The notes under the pieces are model-generated. The model was not told the origin of the DNA. It did not search any database and saw only the letters and a list, made by a program, of their open reading frames with translations. The translations under genes and the position numbers were made by a program. Below are positions 25,781-34,089 of a DNA stretch of 64,000 bases, in pieces. How positions within the stretch are numbered: position 1 is the stretch's first letter; each line of letters begins with the position of its first letter. Source of the DNA: Rhodobacteraceae bacterium F11138 (GTDB lineage Bacteria > Pseudomonadota > Alphaproteobacteria > Rhodobacterales > Rhodobacteraceae); the NCBI GenBank assembly GCA_016521575.1, contig JAEKDP010000011.1:1-64000 (forward strand), read 5' to 3'.

Positions 25781-26752
25781 ATGGCAGCAAGACAAAAGGG
25801 AACAGGCGGCCCACTGGTATCTTCCGACATCGATGTGAAAATCGCGTGGCTTTACCATGTTGAGGGCATGACGCAGGAAGCGATCGCTGGCGAGCTACAG
25901 GTCAGTCGCATAAAAGTTGTTCGGTCACTGGCCGCAAGCATCGAGCGCAATGTCGTGGTCACGACGATCAATGCCGCCTCATCCGAACAAATCGCTCTTG
26001 AACGTGAACTGGAAAGCCGATGGCACCTTGAAAGCGCCATCGTCGTCCCCACACCGCATGATCCGCGTCACACTGAACGCTATATCGGCCATGCTGTAGC
26101 GAACTTCCTGAATACGGCCATGACAGATGGTATGACCCTTGCTGTTGGAGGCGGGGCTACGCTTCATTCGAGCCTTGGTTTCATGCACCGACGCGAACTC
26201 AGGGATGCAACTGTCGTCGGGCTGGTCGGATCCCTGCCTCATTCGCAATGGATCAACCCGTCGATCGTTGCGTCCAGCATGGCCACGCGGCTTGGGGTCG
26301 ACAGCTATCAGATCACGGCGCCGGTGCTGGTCGACAGTGCAGCGCTCTGCCAACAGCTTTGGGACCAACCTTTTCTTAGCGATGTACGCGCGCGCGCGCA
26401 AAAAGCTGATCTGGCTCTGCTGACCGTCGGCGAGATTGCCCCAAGTGCTACCGTCTTCAACTACGGAATCGTCCCGGAGAAAACCGCAGACGAACTCCGT
26501 GCCAAGAAGGCTATCGCCAACATATTGTGCTATTTCATAGATGCGGATGGCAATCTGGCGGATCATGAAATCAATTCACGCGTCATGGCGCTGACACCCA
26601 GCGAAGTCGCGGCGATCCCTCGGGTCGTACTGGCCGCGGGCGGGTTGCACAAAGTCGAAGCCATACACGCCGCGCTAAAGGCCGTAACGACCGAAATCCT
26701 TGTAACCGACGCCGAAACTGCAAAAGCCTTGTTGCAGGAAACCGGCCTGTAA
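25781..26752 (+). CDS. SorC-family transcriptional regulator of the 20-25 kb transport operon
   Basis: A 323-residue regulator with N-terminal helix-turn-helix (IAWLYHVEGMTQEAIAGELQ, then SRIKVVRSLAASIERNVVV) and a SorC effector domain (LAVGGGATLHSSLGFM, TVVGLVGSLPHSQWINPSIV, ADLALLTVGEIA). Family members bind phosphorylated sugars. The ATG at 25781 has GGGGAGG upstream; the GTG at 25754 is rejected. Divergence from the FbpA/AfuA-type operon implies control of that operon, and the family's ligand type supports a phosphorylated substrate. Confidence 0.87.
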   Translation: MAARQKGTGGPLVSSDIDVKIAWLYHVEGMTQEAIAGELQVSRIKVVRSLAASIERNVVVTTINAASSEQIALERELESRWHLESAIVVPTPHDPRHTERYIGHAVANFLNTAMTDGMTLAVGGGATLHSSLGFMHRRELRDATVVGLVGSLPHSQWINPSIVASSMATRLGVDSYQITAPVLVDSAALCQQLWDQPFLSDVRARAQKADLALLTVGEIAPSATVFNYGIVPEKTADELRAKKAIANILCYFIDADGNLADHEINSRVMALTPSEVAAIPRVVLAAGGLHKVEAIHAALKAVTTEILVTDAETAKALLQETGL

Positions 26753-26754
26753 AA

Positions 26755-26778
26755 GGGCGGCCATGTTTCTGGCCGCCC
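26755..26778 (-). terminator. Rho-independent terminator between convergent regulator and MFS operon
   Basis: GGGCGGCCA (26755-26763) and TGGCCGCCC (26770-26778) form a perfect 9-bp stem with a six-base loop. Read on the minus strand the stem is followed by TTTT, so it should end the 31-27 kb operon; it begins right after the stop codon of the SorC gene and may act in both directions. Confidence 0.7.
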
Positions 26779-26796
26779 CAAGGTTTCAGGGCCCGC

Positions 26797-28059
26797 TTAA
26801 GGGGTCGCACGCATTGGCGCCACCTGCCGTAGGGTCAGCGCGATCAGGATGACCAGGAACACCATCTCGCCCACGGCGAAAAAGAGGAAGGCCGAGGAGA
26901 AATCGCCCGTCCCGCGGATGATATGGCCCATGGCCGCCGGGGCAAGGAAGGCCGACAAGATGCCGAATACTTCGGCATAACCGATGGCGGCCGGCCCCAG
27001 CCGGGCGGGATAGGCCTCGCTCACCAGCGAGAAGATGGCGCCGCCGCACAGCACGGCCAAGCCACTGAGCGCGGCCATGACGACCAAGATGGCAAAGGGC
27101 AGCGGTTGTACCGTCGCGTACCAGAACATCAGCGCCACCGCGATGGCAAGGCAGGTGGACAGGCGGATCAGCTTCAGCTTGTCGCCCCGGTCGGCCATGC
27201 GCCCGCCGAGAACCAGGAACACCACCTGTGACAGGCCCATCAAGGTTCCGATCAGCGCCGCTGAACTTTCCGGCATGTCCTGCACCGTGATGAACGCGGG
27301 CACGACCCATGTGGCCGTTCCGGCAATCGCGAACGTGCAGGCCGCGATGCCGAACCCGCCGATATAGACCCACCGCGAACGGAATATGGACAGAAGCGTG
27401 CTATCGCCTGCGACAACAGGCGCTTCCGGCCAGCGGAAACCCGGCAGACCGATCGCCGCCGGGCCGGGCCGGGCCGCGATCAGGACCAGCAGACCGGCGA
27501 TGATCGTGCCCCCCGCGAGGGCTGCAAAGAACACCCGCCAGCCAAAGGCCAGCGTCAGCGGAATCCCCAGCGAGAAGTCCAGCGTAATGGCGAGGCTATA
27601 GGCGGCAAGAATCAACCCCACGATCATCCCGCGCCGTGCGGGTGGATACCAGGCCAGCAGCAGTTTCATCACCCCTATGAAGACGCCGGCATCAAAGAAA
27701 CCGATTGCCAGACGCAGAATCAGAAGCTGTTCGTAGTTTTGCACGAAGACCTGCAGAACCATGCCGATCCCGGTGCCGAACAGGCCCACCATCAGCATCT
27801 TGCGCGCGCTCCAGTCGCGGCTGAGCGCGGACCAGACCACCATGCCCAGCCCATAGGTCAATGCGAAACTGCCCTGCGCCATCCCGGCCTGGGCCGAATC
27901 CAGCCCAAGGTCGGCCGAGATGAAGGGCAGGGCGGCGGCTACCGCGTACCAATCGGCGGCCAGAAACATTTCACACAGCAACCCGAGCATCAGCATGCCA
28001 CGCTGCCATTTCACAACTGAGGCGCGCTGCGGCGCCGTCAGGGTATCCATCATAGTCAT
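26797..28059 (-). CDS. MFS transporter
   Basis: A 420-residue, twelve-helix major facilitator. The loop 2-3 motif appears as WSALSRDWSARKMLMVGLFG, and the second-half equivalent as LGGRMADRGDKLKLIRLS. The charged residue in the first helix (MFLAADWYAVAAALPFI) fits an organic anion or aromatic acid transporter, but the substrate is not identifiable. It is the last gene of the flavin-monooxygenase cluster and would import the compound degraded there or export a product. GGGA lies upstream of the ATG. Confidence 0.85.
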   Translation of the reverse strand: MTMMDTLTAPQRASVVKWQRGMLMLGLLCEMFLAADWYAVAAALPFISADLGLDSAQAGMAQGSFALTYGLGMVVWSALSRDWSARKMLMVGLFGTGIGMVLQVFVQNYEQLLILRLAIGFFDAGVFIGVMKLLLAWYPPARRGMIVGLILAAYSLAITLDFSLGIPLTLAFGWRVFFAALAGGTIIAGLLVLIAARPGPAAIGLPGFRWPEAPVVAGDSTLLSIFRSRWVYIGGFGIAACTFAIAGTATWVVPAFITVQDMPESSAALIGTLMGLSQVVFLVLGGRMADRGDKLKLIRLSTCLAIAVALMFWYATVQPLPFAILVVMAALSGLAVLCGGAIFSLVSEAYPARLGPAAIGYAEVFGILSAFLAPAAMGHIIRGTGDFSSAFLFFAVGEMVFLVILIALTLRQVAPMRATP

Positions 28060-28140
28060 GTCACTTGTCCCTGTTGTATTATTCTTGAGATTCGGAAGAC
28101 CGGGCGGTCCTGCGGTCAGTGCCCGCCCGGACTGGGGCGG

Positions 28141-29385
28141 TTACTTTGTTTCGGGGGGCGGAAGGAAATGCACGTTGTGCAGCCCCGCAAGCCGGACCAC
28201 CTCATCGGGGTCGGGCACCTTGTCGATCGCGGCGAAAAGCGAACGCAGCGCCCGGGTCGGCGCAACCCAGAAGAGGCTTGTGGCGTCGTCGTCGGACTCG
28301 TTGAAGATCCCGTGCGGCACACCGCGCGGCATGACCACCAGATCGCCTGTACGAGCCTTGCGTTCTTCCCCGTCAAGACGGATCGTGTATTCCCCGCTCA
28401 GCACATAGACGAATTCATCCTGATCCGGGTGGATATGGGGCGGCACGAAGGTTCCGGGAGGGAAGGTGGCGTGCCAGGCCATGCTGTCCTGCCCATCCTG
28501 TTTCAGGCGGTAGGTCTGTCCCAGGATCTGCCATTCGGTCGCCTCCCAGGTTTCTTCCGCGGTGATGACGCCGCCGGGCATGTCCCCGGCCATCTCGTCC
28601 AGGAACCGGGACACCAGCGCAGCGCTCGACGGCGATTCCTCCAGGATGAGATGACCGGTGTCCGGCACCTGTTCCAGCCGTGCCTCGGGCAGGGCGGACA
28701 GCCAATCCTGCGCTTGCGCGGCGGGGCGCAACCGGTCCTGCGCACCCCAGATCAGAAGCGTAGGCATGCCAAGCCGTGGCAAGCGGCGTGCAAGATCGGG
28801 ATTGCCTTGCGGGTGCGCTTCGAGCAGCCGCGCGAACGCGGTCACTTCGCGGCCCAGGGCGGCGTCAAACTTGGGATCGGGCGCGGCGGGAAACAACGGC
28901 AGGATGCGGGCCGGATCATGGGCAAGATAGCCCGGAAGCTCATCGGGTGCGATCGAGAAGAGATCGGGCGCGGGCGCGCTGTCGCTTACCAGCCCGGCCG
29001 GGGCCAACAGGATCAGCTGCGACACCCGTTGGGGCTGACGCAGGGCAAATTCCGCTGCGATCCAGCCCCCCAGGGAAAATCCGGCCAGCGCGACGCGGTC
29101 AAGTTTCATGGCGTCAAAAAGCGCCATGTAGTGAAATACATGATCTTCGATATTGTGAATGTTCGGCGCTTCCCCGCTCAGCCCGAAGCCGGGGTGAAAG
29201 GGGATGATCACACGGTGGGTTTTTGCCCAGACTCGCGCGGCGTCAAACCCGGTAAAGGTGCCGGTGCCATGCAGGAACACCAGATCAGGTCCCTGTCCCA
29301 TGGTCAGCACCACGGTGTCGACCCCGTCGATCACATGGTCTTGGCGGTCGAACCCGTCGTAACACTCGGGCAATAGGTCTTTCAT
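28141..29385 (-). CDS. Alpha/beta hydrolase fused to a cupin domain
   Basis: A 414-residue two-domain protein. Residues 1-270 are an alpha/beta hydrolase: VFLHGTGTFTGFDAARVW (oxyanion region), nucleophile elbow GFSLGGW, and the catalytic His near DTGHLILEESP. Residues 290-400 are a cupin: FVPPHIHPDQDEFVYVLSGE carries the HxH...E metal-binding set and GDLVVMPRGVPHGIFN carries the second motif with its His. The fusion suggests that a ring-opened or oxygenated product is hydrolysed and then handled by the cupin, or that the cupin stabilises the enzyme. Located between the FMN reductase and MFS genes. Confidence 0.85.
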   Translation of the reverse strand: MKDLLPECYDGFDRQDHVIDGVDTVVLTMGQGPDLVFLHGTGTFTGFDAARVWAKTHRVIIPFHPGFGLSGEAPNIHNIEDHVFHYMALFDAMKLDRVALAGFSLGGWIAAEFALRQPQRVSQLILLAPAGLVSDSAPAPDLFSIAPDELPGYLAHDPARILPLFPAAPDPKFDAALGREVTAFARLLEAHPQGNPDLARRLPRLGMPTLLIWGAQDRLRPAAQAQDWLSALPEARLEQVPDTGHLILEESPSSAALVSRFLDEMAGDMPGGVITAEETWEATEWQILGQTYRLKQDGQDSMAWHATFPPGTFVPPHIHPDQDEFVYVLSGEYTIRLDGEERKARTGDLVVMPRGVPHGIFNESDDDATSLFWVAPTRALRSLFAAIDKVPDPDEVVRLAGLHNVHFLPPPETK

Positions 29386-29419
29386 TTTGTTTCCTTCCGT
29401 TGTGGGATTGTTGCGCGGG

Positions 29420-29977
29420 TCAGGCCGCGCTGCGGCGCTCTCTCAGCAGGGCCGCGAACTGTGCCACGGCAACGTCAAGACGCTGCTCCAGAGAGGGGGC
29501 CAGCGTCTTTCCCTCCAGTTCAGTGGCACAGGCATAGACGGCGGTCGGTACGGTCATGGCTTCGAAATAGCCAAACAGCGGACGCAGGTGGTGTTCCACG
29601 ATCAGCGCGTGGCGCAACCCGCCGCCGCAGGCCGTAAGCAACACCGGCACGTCCCGCAGGGCCCCTTCGGGGATCTGATCGAACACATGCTTGAACAGGC
29701 CCGGATACCCGCCTTGGAATACCGGACACCCGATGATCAAGGCCGAGGCGCTTTCGATCCGCTCCAGCAGGGCGCGGGCGGGGCGGTCCATCTCTTCGCG
29801 GCGGAAGGCTGCGATCCCCGGCCCGGCATCTACGAGATCAAACAGATCCGCGTCGACCCCATGCGCGGCGCGCAGGTTCTGCACTGCGGCCTCGACCAGA
29901 CGCCGGGGCCGCGCCGGACGCCAGCTTGACCCGCAGAACGCCAGCACATGACCTTTGCGCAGGGCAGGTTCCGCCAT
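29420..29977 (-). CDS. NAD(P)H-dependent FMN reductase
   Basis: A 185-residue flavodoxin-fold reductase. It has the phosphate-binding loop region VLAFCGSSWRPARPRRLVEA, the segment ASALIIGCPVFQGGYPGLFKHVFD (typical P.Y.G..pg.lK) and LLTACGGGLRHALIVEHHL. It should supply reduced FMN to the flavin monooxygenase encoded one base upstream (29979), forming a two-component oxygenase. The pairing is inferred from adjacency and from how group D monooxygenases work. Confidence 0.88.
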   Translation of the reverse strand: MAEPALRKGHVLAFCGSSWRPARPRRLVEAAVQNLRAAHGVDADLFDLVDAGPGIAAFRREEMDRPARALLERIESASALIIGCPVFQGGYPGLFKHVFDQIPEGALRDVPVLLTACGGGLRHALIVEHHLRPLFGYFEAMTVPTAVYACATELEGKTLAPSLEQRLDVAVAQFAALLRERRSAA

Positions 29978-29978
29978 C

Positions 29979-31199
29979 TCAGGATGCCTTGTCCTTGATG
30001 CCGAACACGGTCCAGGACGCGTCGGGGTCGGCCACGCCCAACAGACCGCGTCCGCATTCCTCGAAAATCTGGTCGGCCATCAGGATATGCTGCGTGCCAG
30101 AATGAATGTCGCGATAGCACCGTTGCATCACCGTGTTGTGCAGCGATGCGCCGCGCGCCTGTCGATGTGCAAAGGTGGCGGTTTCTGACACCACGTCGTG
30201 AATATGACGCAAGGCCAGCTTGATCATCGTCATCTGGTGCTGCGCCAGCGGCTTGTCCGCGCTCAGCGTGTCCGATGCTTCGCGCCAGGTTTCATGCACC
30301 AGAGCACGGGCCGCGCGGTACTTTGCTTCGGCCTGCGCGAATTGGAAACGAAAGCTGGGGCTGTCTGCCGAGGGTCCGAAGGCATCACGGCGTGGCACGA
30401 TCACCTTGACCAGTTCGTCCAGCATCCGCCGGCCGACACCCATTGCCCACATGGAATGGACCCAGGCTGAGAAGCCGGCCAGCCCGATGCTACCCTGCCG
30501 CGATCCACGCAACGGCTGCTCGATGTCGAAATCATAGCATCGTTCTGACGGAACGAAGATTTCTTCGCCTTCGGCCACGCCGTAGTCAAAGCTGCCGGTG
30601 GCACGCAGGCCCAGCACATCCCAGTTTCCTTTCAGGACGATCGTGTCGCGGGGGTGATGGCAGATGATCACCTTGGGTCCGCTTTCGCCCATGATCATCT
30701 CGCCCTTGTCATCGACCAGGAAGCAGCCGGTGTGAATCCATTCGGCGTGCTGAATGCTGCTGCCATAGGCCCAGTTGCCCCAGATCCGATAACCGCCGTC
30801 GACCTCGCGCGCGAAACCGCGGGGCACGCCGTTGCCAGCGACGGTCACATCCACCCCATTGGAGAATATTTCGTCCACACCGGCCTGGGCGATATTGATG
30901 GCCATGGTGGTGCCTTCCATGTTGTTGACACCGACACACCAGCCGACCGAGCCATGCGCGTGGGCCAGTTTTTCGCCGATGCACATTGCTTCATAATGGG
31001 TGATCTCGGGTCCGCCGACCTCGGTCGGGAACAGCATCGTATACAGCCCCGTACTGCGCAGTTCCGCCACGACGTCATCGGTCAGATGGCCGAGCGCCTC
31101 GGCCTCGGCGGCACGCTCCTCGATGAGGGGCAGCAGAGCTTCGGCCCGGGCCATGAGATCCTGAGCGGCGGAGGGCTTGTTTTGAAGTGATAGGTTCAT
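29979..31199 (-). CDS. Acyl-CoA-dehydrogenase-fold flavin-dependent monooxygenase (group D)
   Basis: A 406-residue oxygenase component related to HsaA, HpaB-like and DszC-type enzymes. The N-terminal helical domain (LYTMLFPTEVGGPEITHYEAM), the middle beta domain (DVLGLRATGSFDYGVAEGEEIFVP) and the C-terminal helical domain (RAARALVHETWREA, SGTQHILMADQIFEECGRGL) follow the acyl-CoA dehydrogenase fold, but the catalytic Glu context of true dehydrogenases is not visible. It would hydroxylate an aromatic or cyclic substrate with reduced flavin from the adjacent reductase. The start at 31199 has AAGGA upstream; the 132-bp longer frame is rejected. Confidence 0.84.
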   Translation of the reverse strand: MNLSLQNKPSAAQDLMARAEALLPLIEERAAEAEALGHLTDDVVAELRSTGLYTMLFPTEVGGPEITHYEAMCIGEKLAHAHGSVGWCVGVNNMEGTTMAINIAQAGVDEIFSNGVDVTVAGNGVPRGFAREVDGGYRIWGNWAYGSSIQHAEWIHTGCFLVDDKGEMIMGESGPKVIICHHPRDTIVLKGNWDVLGLRATGSFDYGVAEGEEIFVPSERCYDFDIEQPLRGSRQGSIGLAGFSAWVHSMWAMGVGRRMLDELVKVIVPRRDAFGPSADSPSFRFQFAQAEAKYRAARALVHETWREASDTLSADKPLAQHQMTMIKLALRHIHDVVSETATFAHRQARGASLHNTVMQRCYRDIHSGTQHILMADQIFEECGRGLLGVADPDASWTVFGIKDKAS

Positions 31200-31301
31200 T
31201 CTTTGTCCTTCTTTCTGTAGGTCTGCGGCGTGAGCGCACGGGGGACGAAACCCGGCGCTGATCTGTCTGATATGCTCCTGCGCCGGGCCGGTTCCTCTCA
31301 A

Positions 31302-31319
31302 CCCCCCCGGTTGGGGGGG
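31302..31319. promoter_or_regulatory. C7-GGTT-G7 hairpin in the divergent monooxygenase/LuxR region
   Basis: Seven C (31302-31308), the loop GGTT, and seven G (31313-31319) form a perfect stem about 100 bp before the monooxygenase start and 120 bp before the LuxR start. It may be an operator or a structured 5' leader. Confidence 0.35.
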
Positions 31320-31438
31320 CGTAAACTTCAAGCCTGAAATATCTTGTCAAAGAGCCGGATGCCGCTGTAGGCTTCGTCGGTCAGGCGCTTGGGGAGGGGT
31401 CTGATATTCATCGGCATGTAGCGGTGGGAGGGAGCTTC

Positions 31439-32170
31439 ATGTATGACCAACGACATTTCGACAGTCCCAGGCTGACCGGCCTGTTGGCGCAGGATCTGGT
31501 TGAGATCCTGGATTGCGAGACGCTTCCTGAACTGGGTACGGTCTGTCAGAACGTGCTGTATCGGCTGACAGGTTCAGACGCGATCGGCATCTATCTGACC
31601 CGGAAAACCGGCCCACATCTGCTGTTCAGCAATGCCGTTCCGGATGGGTTTCTGGAAGAATACAGCAGTCTTTTCGGCCCGACCGATCCTTTGATCCGCA
31701 ACCTGGGCAATCATTCGCCGGTGACTGATGCCACCAGTAGCTTTGGTGCCGACAAGTTGAAGACGGCGCCACAATACGAACTGTTGCGGTCCTGGGGTTT
31801 CGGTGAATGCATGTGCGGTCTCATGCGCAGCGGTAGCGCACGGCTGGGGGTGATCTATACCGCCACCCGCGACACGCGACACCGCTATTCTTCCGAAACA
31901 AAGCAGCAGATGTATTATCTGTGTCAGGGCGCTTCGAGCGCGCTGCGCGCGATTCTGCGGGAGGATGCAGAAACCCACCCGCTGCCGCCGCAACTGGGTC
32001 GTGTCGCGAAACTGATCTGCGATGGCAGATCAAACAAGGAAATCGCGCGGCAGTGCGACCTGTCGGAACACACGGTCAAGGAATACGTGCAGACGTTGTT
32101 TGCCCGCTTTGGCGTGGACAACCGGACTGCTTTGGCCGTGCGCCTTGTCCGGTCTAGAGCCCTGAACTGA
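31439..32170 (+). CDS. LuxR-family transcriptional regulator with GAF-like sensor
   Basis: A 243-residue regulator. The N-terminal 165 residues form a ligand-sensing domain of GAF/autoinducer-binding type (GSDAIGIYLTRKTGPHLLF, LRSWGFGECMCGLM). The C-terminal helix-turn-helix is complete (AKLICDGRSNKEIARQCDLS then EHTVKEYVQTLFARFGVDNR). GGGAGGG precedes the ATG at 31439. No luxI is nearby, so it probably senses the cluster's substrate rather than a homoserine lactone, and is placed to activate the divergent monooxygenase operon. Confidence 0.85.
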   Translation: MYDQRHFDSPRLTGLLAQDLVEILDCETLPELGTVCQNVLYRLTGSDAIGIYLTRKTGPHLLFSNAVPDGFLEEYSSLFGPTDPLIRNLGNHSPVTDATSSFGADKLKTAPQYELLRSWGFGECMCGLMRSGSARLGVIYTATRDTRHRYSSETKQQMYYLCQGASSALRAILREDAETHPLPPQLGRVAKLICDGRSNKEIARQCDLSEHTVKEYVQTLFARFGVDNRTALAVRLVRSRALN

Positions 32171-32575
32171 CCACCGAGCAATGCCGGTTGACCCCATCCG
32201 ACACCCGTCCGATGCGTTCATGTTCCGCGTTGTCATTGTTTGCGCACCATCCGCGAAACGCCGCCGCCCGACCTGACCGCGTCACGCGGCGACACCATGT
32301 CGTAGGGATCAGGGCTGGCGCGCGATCGTTTCTATTGCCATCTGACCATGCCATGTGTCCAAACGCCGGAATACCCGAGGTTGGTCATAGGGTTGGACGC
32401 GAACCGCAACGCGGATCGAATTGCGGCCCAGCAGGACGGCGGGGTTGTCGAGACGGGACGCAACCAGAGCCGATCTTGCATACGAAGCAGTTTTCGCTTC
32501 CATCTGCATCCCCCGGACCCACAGGTCGGGGGATGCAGCCGCAATGGCGATGTTCAAGATGACCAAGCAGCCCGG
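32171..32575. other. 405-bp gap without a gene, with a 12-bp inverted repeat
   Basis: No supported coding sequence. CTGCATCCCCCG (32504-32515) and CGGGGGATGCAG (32527-32538) are perfect inverted repeats around an 11-base loop, just beyond the stop of the minus-strand ChaN-like gene. The stem could terminate the haem operon although no T-run follows. Confidence 0.55.
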
Positions 32576-33391
32576 TCAGGCGCTTTCCTCATCCGGGTTG
32601 CCCGCCATGATGCAGACGGCTTCGGCGACGTTCTTGGCAATCGGAGCCGATGCATCCTGAGGGAGCAAGACAGTCGTTTCGGATACGTCGAGATCGGCCA
32701 GCTGATATGGCGTGCCATGCCCGAATTCCAGATGCCCGCGTCCGATGATGCCCAGGACCAGCGGTGCGGCGGGTTGCTGGACCACCTGCGCGATGCGACA
32801 GGCAAAGGCGCGATCCCAGGTTTGTTGTGCACGCACAAAGCGATCGAATGCCGGATCATCAGCCGATTGTGCCGCTCTGTCCGGACGCTGGCCGCCGGTG
32901 ATATCGAACAGATATTGCCGGTATTCGGGTGTTGCGGGCACGGCCGGGGTGATCCCTTCGCGCTGCGCTTCGGGAATGGCGTCCCACCCGTCTTTCCCCA
33001 CCTCACTGACCAATCCGCGATGGCAATTCAGCCCGATCATCGGGATTGAGTGATCCCGGCAAAAGCGAAAGATCGGCATGTACAGTTCGGGGTCAAAACG
33101 CCACACATCGTTCCATTCGCTACGTTCGATGAACGTGGCTTCGGAAAGTTCGCCTTTGCTCCATTCCTGCAGAACAGGTGTCAATCGGGCCGGGAACATT
33201 TCGAAACCCATGACAATATCTGTGCGATGCGCGAGCAATCCCGCCGCAACATGCATCTGCCAACGATGATTGTCGGCGCGGTCGTGCTGTTCGCCCAACA
33301 GAACAACCCGGGATTTGCTGGCCGCAAAGATCACGTCGGAATGAGACAGCGCATTGCCGTCTCGCGGGGATATCCATGTGCCCGCCTTCAT
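32576..33391 (-). CDS. ChaN-family haem/iron-associated protein
   Basis: A 271-residue protein of the ChaN/Tiki superfamily, a group that includes haem-binding lipoproteins linked to iron uptake. Signatures are SRVVLLGEQHDRADNHRWQ with the GE.H..H pattern near residue 33, DIVMGFEMFPARLTPVLQEW, PMIGLNCHRGLVSEVG and the C-terminal LGIIGRGHLEFGHGTPYQL. No lipobox or signal peptide is apparent, unlike ChaN itself, so it is likely cytoplasmic. The start overlaps the stop of the HmuS-like gene as ATGA. The last gene of the haem operon. Confidence 0.8.
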   Translation of the reverse strand: MKAGTWISPRDGNALSHSDVIFAASKSRVVLLGEQHDRADNHRWQMHVAAGLLAHRTDIVMGFEMFPARLTPVLQEWSKGELSEATFIERSEWNDVWRFDPELYMPIFRFCRDHSIPMIGLNCHRGLVSEVGKDGWDAIPEAQREGITPAVPATPEYRQYLFDITGGQRPDRAAQSADDPAFDRFVRAQQTWDRAFACRIAQVVQQPAAPLVLGIIGRGHLEFGHGTPYQLADLDVSETTVLLPQDASAPIAKNVAEAVCIMAGNPDEESA

Positions 33392-34089
33392 GCCTGCTCT
33401 CCCAGGCGGCGAACCGACAGCCCGATACGATTTCCTGCGGCATCCAGGGCAAACGAGATGTCACCATCGGCCTGCCAATCGGACACGGTTCCACCCTTCA
33501 GATGCAGATGAAAATCCTTGGTCATCACATTGCTGAAGCCCATTGCCGGTTTCACGTCTTCGATACGCCCGTGCCAGGCCTGTCTGAAACCCGGTCGGGT
33601 CACCGCGATTTCGACCCCCGCGCCCACCAGCGTCTGCAGGAAAACGTGTCCTTCATCCGTTTCGAGATCCGGTTGTTCGTCATCTTCGGGTGTGCTGGAA
33701 GAATTGCGCGGGCCTGTTGCGCTGCGTGTCAGCGGGGCAAGCGGGTCTGTGAACGGATCCAGGCCGTCCATTCCGACAATGGAAAAGACCGCTGCGTCAT
33801 CCTGTCCGACAAATTCAAGCCGGGGATAGGTCTTTACCCGCATTTCAGACGACGTATCCAGCACAACGCCGCTTAGTGCGGAGATGTCGATCTCTGCGTC
33901 GTGCGCTTCCCCCTTCAACGCCAGGGACCCGTCATTTTCACTGACGCTGTCCACGATCCCGATCCGTTCATGGGTGGCGCCGTTCTCACGGAAGATGACC
34001 ATGAGCTTTCCCATTTCGGGAAGTTTCACAAGCACCTCTGATGGTGTTGCGCCTTCCAGGCGCCAGCGGTTTTCTTCAAGTTGTGTCAA
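33388..34089 (-). CDS. Short HmuS/ChuS-like haem-utilisation protein
   Basis: A 233-residue protein that I relate to the HmuS/ChuS haem-handling family. LPEMGKLMVIFRENGATHER resembles the first repeat (LP.lG.vma.tRN..avHE) and DFHLHLKGGTVSDW resembles the FNLHLre..i...W segment near the HmuS C-terminus. It is about 100 residues shorter than HmuS and the middle is replaced by an acidic Ser/Glu/Asp linker. I place the start at TTG 34089, which overlaps the ABC gene's TGA stop as TTGA and has AGGA 8 nt upstream. Likely cytoplasmic haem carrier or degrader; the family match is moderate. Confidence 0.62.
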   Translation of the reverse strand: MTQLEENRWRLEGATPSEVLVKLPEMGKLMVIFRENGATHERIGIVDSVSENDGSLALKGEAHDAEIDISALSGVVLDTSSEMRVKTYPRLEFVGQDDAAVFSIVGMDGLDPFTDPLAPLTRSATGPRNSSSTPEDDEQPDLETDEGHVFLQTLVGAGVEIAVTRPGFRQAWHGRIEDVKPAMGFSNVMTKDFHLHLKGGTVSDWQADGDISFALDAAGNRIGLSVRRLGEQA

